From NCBI RefSeq assembly GCF_000402035.1, contig NC_021287.1:2542001-2606000 (forward strand): a DNA stretch of 64,000 nt, in the 5' to 3' direction. A program made the position numbers and the translations under genes. Source of the stretch: Caballeronia insecticola. GTDB lineage: Bacteria; Pseudomonadota; Gammaproteobacteria; Burkholderiales; Burkholderiaceae. Below the pieces are notes generated by a model. The model was not told where the DNA came from, did no database searches, and worked only from the letters and a program-made list of their open reading frames with translations. Positions 60,430 through 64,000 of the stretch are shown one piece after another; positions within the stretch are counted from its first letter, which is position 1, and each line of letters opens with the position of its first letter.

Positions 60430-61176
60430 TTAAACCGGATTATCGATATCGATAAAAAGATGTTCGATGTCGAACTGCTCGGACAGATGCGCGCCGACCG
60501 CCTGCACGCCGTAACGCTCGGTTGCGTGATGGCCCGCGCCGATGTACGCCACGCCCGATTCCGCCGCGATATGCATCGTCTGCTCGGAGACTTCGCCGCT
60601 CAGATAGACGTCCGCACGGGCCGCGATGGCTTCGTCGAAATAACCCTGCGCGCCGCCCGTGCACCATGCCACGCGACGCAATTCCTTGTCCGGATCGCCG
60701 AACACGAGCGGCTTGCGGCCGAGCGCGTTCTCGACCATCGCGGTGAAGTGTTCGAGCGAGAGCGGCATCGCGAGCGTCGCGACCCAGCCAAGGTCCTGGT
60801 CGGCAAAACGGCCATCTGCCATCAGGCCGAGCCGCGCGCCGATCTGCGCGTTGTTGCCGAACTCGGGATGCGAGTCGAGCGGCAGATGGTAAGCGAACAG
60901 GTTGATGTCGTTGGCGATCAGCGTGCGCAGCCGCCGATGCTTGCGCGCCGTGATCTGCGGCGCCTCGTTGCGCCAGAAGTAGCCGTGATGCACGAGCACG
61001 GTGTCCGCGCCCCATTCCAGCGCGGCTTCCAGAAAGGCCAGCGAGGCGGTCACGCCGGTCGCGATCTTCTGCACGCGGCGCGCGCCTTCAACCTGCAGAC
61101 CGTTCGGGCAATAGTCCTTGAAGCGGCCAATTTCCAGCAGATTGTTCAGATACAATTCGAGTTCGATCCGATCCAT
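60430..61176 (-). CDS. Nif3-like dinuclear metal centre protein
   Basis: This 248-residue protein of the Nif3/YbgI family has [22 protein letters not shown], the metal His pair in [33 protein letters not shown] and the C-terminal [19 protein letters not shown] with further metal ligands. The family forms hexameric toroids with two metals per subunit. Its cellular role, possibly GTP cyclohydrolase-like, is unsettled. It is divergent from the DegS-like gene with only 20 bases between starts. Confidence 0.92.
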   Translation of the reverse strand: MDRIELELYLNNLLEIGRFKDYCPNGLQVEGARRVQKIATGVTASLAFLEAALEWGADTVLVHHGYFWRNEAPQITARKHRRLRTLIANDINLFAYHLPLDSHPEFGNNAQIGARLGLMADGRFADQDLGWVATLAMPLSLEHFTAMVENALGRKPLVFGDPDKELRRVAWCTGGAQGYFDEAIAARADVYLSGEVSEQTMHIAAESGVAYIGAGHHATERYGVQAVGAHLSEQFDIEHLFIDIDNPV

Positions 61177-61196
61177 GAATTCCTCTATCCCTTCAA

Positions 61197-62414
61197 ATGC
61201 TTAGACGCTTCTGGCTATTTTTTGCCCAAGCGGTCACGGTGCTTTTGGCCCTGATGTTCATCATCGCGACCTTGAAACCGCAGTGGCTTCAACGTCAGGG
61301 GCAATTCGGCAAACAGCTTGCAGAGCCGATCGTCGCGCTGCAGGAAGTGGCGCCGAGCATCGGTTCGCGCCCGCTTCAGTCTTCGTTTTCGGAAGGCGCA
61401 CAAAAGGCGATGCCGGCCGTCGTGAACGTGTTCTCCAGCAAGGACGGCAATCTGCCGCCCGACCCGCGCGCCAAAGACCCGCTATTCCGCTATTTCTTCG
61501 GCGATAAAAACAAGCGCAAGAGCGACGAGCCGCCCGCGTCGAATCTCGGCTCCGGTGTCATCGTCAGCTCGGAAGGTTACATTCTAACGAACCAGCATGT
61601 CGTCGACGGCGCCGATCAAATTGAAGTGGCCCTCGCCGATGGTCGCACGTCGAGCGCGAAAGTGATCGGCGTCGATCCGGAAACCGATCTCGCCGTGCTG
61701 AAGATCAACATGACCAACCTGCCGAGCATCACGCTCGGGCGCATGGACCAGACGCGCGTCGGCGACGTGGTGCTCGCGATCGGCAATCCGTTCGGCGTAG
61801 GCCAGACGGTCACCATGGGCATCGTCAGCGCGCTCGGGCGCAATCACCTCGGCATCAATACGTTCGAGAACTTCATCCAGACCGACGCGGCCATCAATCC
61901 CGGCAACTCGGGCGGGGCGCTCGTGGACGTGAACGGCAATCTGCTCGGCATCAACACGGCGATCTATTCGCGCAGCGGCGGCTCGCTCGGCATCGGCTTC
62001 GCGATTCCCGTGTCGACGGCGCGCAGCGTGCTCGAGAGCATCATCACGACCGGAAGCGTGACGCGCGGCTGGATCGGCGTCGAGCCGCAGGACGTGACGC
62101 CGGAGATCGCGGAATCGTTCGGGCTGGACCAGAAGTCCGGCGCGATCGTCGCGGGCGTGCTCCAGGGCGGCCCGGCCGACAAGGCAGGCATCAAGCCGGG
62201 CGACATCCTCGTGTCCATCAACGACGACACCATCACGGACACCACGCGGCTGCTCAATGTCGTCGCGCAGATCAAGCCGGGCACGTCGGTGAAGGTTCAC
62301 CTGATGCGCAAGAACAAGGAACTCGACGTCAACGTGATGATCGGCAAACGCCCCGCGCCGCCGCGCGCGCCGCAAATGCCGGATGAAGATCAGGGCGATC
62401 AGGGCGACGAATAA
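61197..62414 (+). CDS. DegS/HtrA-family membrane serine protease
   Basis: This 405-residue protein has one N-terminal transmembrane helix (about 7-25) and no cleavable signal. Trypsin-like protease domain residues His134 (LTNQHVVDG), Asp164 and Ser238 (GNSGGALVD) form the triad. A single PDZ domain covers about 285-385, and the tail is Pro/Asp-rich. This layout matches DegS/AlgW, which senses misfolded outer-membrane proteins and starts cleavage of an anti-sigma factor. MucD/DegQ-type proteases have two PDZ domains, so they fit less well. The partner anti-sigma gene is not in the window. Confidence 0.92.
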   Translation: MLRRFWLFFAQAVTVLLALMFIIATLKPQWLQRQGQFGKQLAEPIVALQEVAPSIGSRPLQSSFSEGAQKAMPAVVNVFSSKDGNLPPDPRAKDPLFRYFFGDKNKRKSDEPPASNLGSGVIVSSEGYILTNQHVVDGADQIEVALADGRTSSAKVIGVDPETDLAVLKINMTNLPSITLGRMDQTRVGDVVLAIGNPFGVGQTVTMGIVSALGRNHLGINTFENFIQTDAAINPGNSGGALVDVNGNLLGINTAIYSRSGGSLGIGFAIPVSTARSVLESIITTGSVTRGWIGVEPQDVTPEIAESFGLDQKSGAIVAGVLQGGPADKAGIKPGDILVSINDDTITDTTRLLNVVAQIKPGTSVKVHLMRKNKELDVNVMIGKRPAPPRAPQMPDEDQGDQGDE

Positions 62415-62443
62415 AGTTCTGCACCTGTGAAAACGTAAAAAAC

Positions 62444-62479
62444 AAAAGGCAGCTTCGATCGCTCGAAGCTGCCTTTTTT
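62444..62479. terminator. Bidirectional terminator
   Basis: AAAGGCAGCTTCGA pairs with TCGAAGCTGCCTTT around a TCGC loop, with A-run before and T-run after. It serves the DegS-like gene and convergent tatC. Confidence 0.9.
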
Positions 62480-62541
62480 AACCCGCATTCAATCCACCTT
62501 CAATCCGACAAGCGGACCCGCGACGCGACAATACGCCGCAC

Positions 62542-63318
62542 CTACTCCGCCGCCGCTTCCTTGTTCTTTATCCCGTCCTTGCCGATCACCAGCCGCGCCG
62601 CGATGATGCCCGCCTCATAAAGAATGACGAGCGGAATCGCGAGGATCAGTTGCGAGAAGACATCGGGCGGCGTGACGACCGCCGAGATCACGAACGCGCC
62701 GACAATCACATACGGCCGGATCTGCTTGAGCTTCTGAATCGACACGACGCCCATGCGCGCCAGCAGCACGACGACGATCGGCACCTCGAACGTCACGCCG
62801 AACGCGATGAACATCGTGAGCACGAAGCTCAGGTAATTGTCGATGTCCGTGGTCATTTCCGCGCCAAGCGGCGCGTTGTAGTGCGCCATCACGCGGAAGA
62901 TCGTCGGAAACACGACGAAGTACGCGAACGCCATGCCGCACAGAAATAGCGAATAGCTGCTGAAAACCAGCGGCGCGACGAGCTTCTTCTCGTGCTGATA
63001 CAGGCCGGGCGCGACGAACGCCCAGATCTGATACAGCACCAACGGCAGCGCGATCACGAAGGCGACGAGCATCGTCACTTTCATCGGCACGAAGAACGAG
63101 CCGGTGACGTCCGTCACGATCATCTTCCCGTCGGCCGGCAGGTTCTGCATCAGCGGACGGGCAAGCAGCTTGAAGATGTCCGGCGCCCAGTACACCAGCG
63201 CGATGAACACCACGATCACCGAGGCGCCCGCGCGAATGATGCGGTCGCGCAGTTCGACGAGATGCGATATGAACGTCTCTTCGACGGGCTCTTCTTTAGT
63301 GTGTTGCGGGTCGCTCAC
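62542..63318 (-). CDS. tatC: Sec-independent translocase subunit TatC
   Basis: This 258-residue polytopic membrane protein has six predicted helices. The N-terminal conserved FISHLVELRDRIIRA is the twin-arginine signal recognition region, and PLVLYQIWAFVAPGLYQHEKK is the first periplasmic/cytoplasmic loop. TatC receives folded proteins with RR signal peptides, such as the Rieske protein. It is the third gene of tatA-tatB-tatC and ends close to the bidirectional terminator. Confidence 0.97.
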   Translation of the reverse strand: MSDPQHTKEEPVEETFISHLVELRDRIIRAGASVIVVFIALVYWAPDIFKLLARPLMQNLPADGKMIVTDVTGSFFVPMKVTMLVAFVIALPLVLYQIWAFVAPGLYQHEKKLVAPLVFSSYSLFLCGMAFAYFVVFPTIFRVMAHYNAPLGAEMTTDIDNYLSFVLTMFIAFGVTFEVPIVVVLLARMGVVSIQKLKQIRPYVIVGAFVISAVVTPPDVFSQLILAIPLVILYEAGIIAARLVIGKDGIKNKEAAAE

Positions 63319-63360
63319 GCCGGCCCTCGGTAGGAATCATCGATGGAAGAAGTGCGGCTC

Positions 63361-63888
63361 TCAGAAGAATTTCGTCGGCCGGCGCAAGGTGGCGGGTGTA
63401 TGACGCGCGACGCGCGCCGCACCCGACAGGACGCGCGTTCGACGCGTGGTCGTGCGCTTGTACCAGTTGGGAACCGCGCTCTGCTTGACGCGCCAGTTCT
63501 TGCGTTTCGCGCTCGACGCCTGCGTGTTGACCCACGGCTTGTCGGATGCCGCGCTGTTTGCGGCGTCAGACTCGCCGCCCGCGATGCTCGGCGTGACCGA
63601 TGTGCCCTGGCTAAACGCATCGTTCAGTTCGGTCTCGTGGCGACGCAGCGTGTCGTGAATCGACGATTCGACGTTCGAGGCCGCGGTCTCGAACTCGGTG
63701 CGCATTTTCTTCAGCTCATCGAGTTCCATCTCGCGCGCCACTTCCGACTTGACGTCATTGATGTAGCGCTGCGCGCGTCCGAAGAGCGCGCCGGCCGTGC
63801 GGGCGACGCCGGGCAGGCGCTCCGGCCCGAGCACCACCAGCGCGACGACGCCGATGACCGCCATTTTGGTCAGACCGAGATCGAGCAT
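63361..63888 (-). CDS. tatB: Sec-independent translocase subunit TatB
   Basis: This 175-residue protein has an N-terminal transmembrane helix (LTKMAVIGVVALVVLGPERLP), with the Glu typical of TatB, then an amphipathic helix (RTAGALFGRAQRYINDVKSEV) and a long charged helical region. The C-terminal third is basic and Ser/Thr/Arg-rich. It lies between tatA and tatC and joins TatC in the receptor complex. Confidence 0.93.
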   Translation of the reverse strand: MLDLGLTKMAVIGVVALVVLGPERLPGVARTAGALFGRAQRYINDVKSEVAREMELDELKKMRTEFETAASNVESSIHDTLRRHETELNDAFSQGTSVTPSIAGGESDAANSAASDKPWVNTQASSAKRKNWRVKQSAVPNWYKRTTTRRTRVLSGAARVARHTPATLRRPTKFF

Positions 63889-63924
63889 GGAACGAGAAGT
63901 AGGTGGTTGCGGTCTGCGGCCGGC

Positions 63925-64000
63925 TTAACGGTAGTCGCCCGAACGGGACTTGTCTTTCGCCTCGACGTCGACGGCGCCGTTGCGCGGCAGTTCGCGCTGC
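63925..64000 (-). CDS. tatA: Sec-independent translocase subunit TatA (partial, 3' end only)
   Basis: The last 25 codons of a minus-strand frame enter the window from the right edge and end with TAA at 63925. The residues, ending AKDKSRSGDYR, are a hydrophilic charged tail like that of TatA. Identity rests mainly on position directly upstream of tatB. Confidence 0.75.
   Translation of the reverse strand, partial: QRELPRNGAVDVEAKDKSRSGDYR

Overview
The window is ordinary chromosomal DNA of a GC-rich betaproteobacterium of the Burkholderiaceae, most likely Caballeronia or Paraburkholderia. Three things support this: the product families and their order (paaN-paaG-paaI-paaK, rpe-gph-trpEGDC, hemA-prfA-prmC-grxD-ubiX, petABC-sspA-sspB, tatABC), the rRNA operon with its Ile and Ala spacer tRNAs, and the heavy GC3 bias that opens long false reading frames on the opposite strands. 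I see no prophage, insertion sequence, CRISPR array or integrative element. I also see no clearly new multi-gene system, so the interest lies in regulatory detail.

Layout. 1-5,400: phenylacetate catabolism, with an enoyl-CoA hydratase gene leaving the left edge and paaN, paaG, paaI, paaK running right from a shared divergent region that carries a palindrome. 5,400-8,800: mltA, a mini membrane protein, apaG, then rpe-gph. 8,700-14,600: the tryptophan operon trpEGDC with a Trp-rich leader peptide and possible attenuator, followed by a CYTH phosphatase and uracil-DNA glycosylase. 14,600-19,400: azoreductase, M61 peptidase, dsbC and a UbiH-type hydroxylase, all leftward. 19,600-27,700: ychF, a DUF3761 protein, ettA, a DUF748 protein, then a leftward HAD/isochorismatase-like/aminopeptidase P group. 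28,000-33,300: hemA, prfA, prmC, grxD, ubiX and an extradiol dioxygenase. 33,300-43,600: transporters (APC and two MFS), cspA, a YegD-like Hsp70, a nitroreductase, a TetR regulator with a perfect operator, and small conserved proteins.

43,600-48,600: a hexuronate (galacturonate/altronate) cluster with a GntR regulator, an altronate-oxidoreductase-like enzyme, an MFS transporter and altronate dehydratase. 48,659-50,293: a COG2509-type flavoprotein. 50,450-55,960: a complete rRNA operon on the minus strand (16S, tRNA-Ile, tRNA-Ala, 23S, 5S) with promoter, boxA elements and terminator. 56,000-60,214: tRNA-Thr, sspB, sspA, and the cytochrome bc1 operon. 60,430-64,000: Nif3-like protein, a DegS-like membrane protease and tatC-tatB-tatA, with tatA cut by the right edge.

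How they work together: most of the window is core metabolism and envelope biology. The Rieske protein has an RR signal and is a probable client of the neighbouring Tat translocase. SspA and SspB tune transcription and ClpXP. The trp operon appears to sense Trp-tRNA charging. The two catabolic clusters (phenylacetate, hexuronate) and the TetR/MFS pair are the inducible accessory parts.
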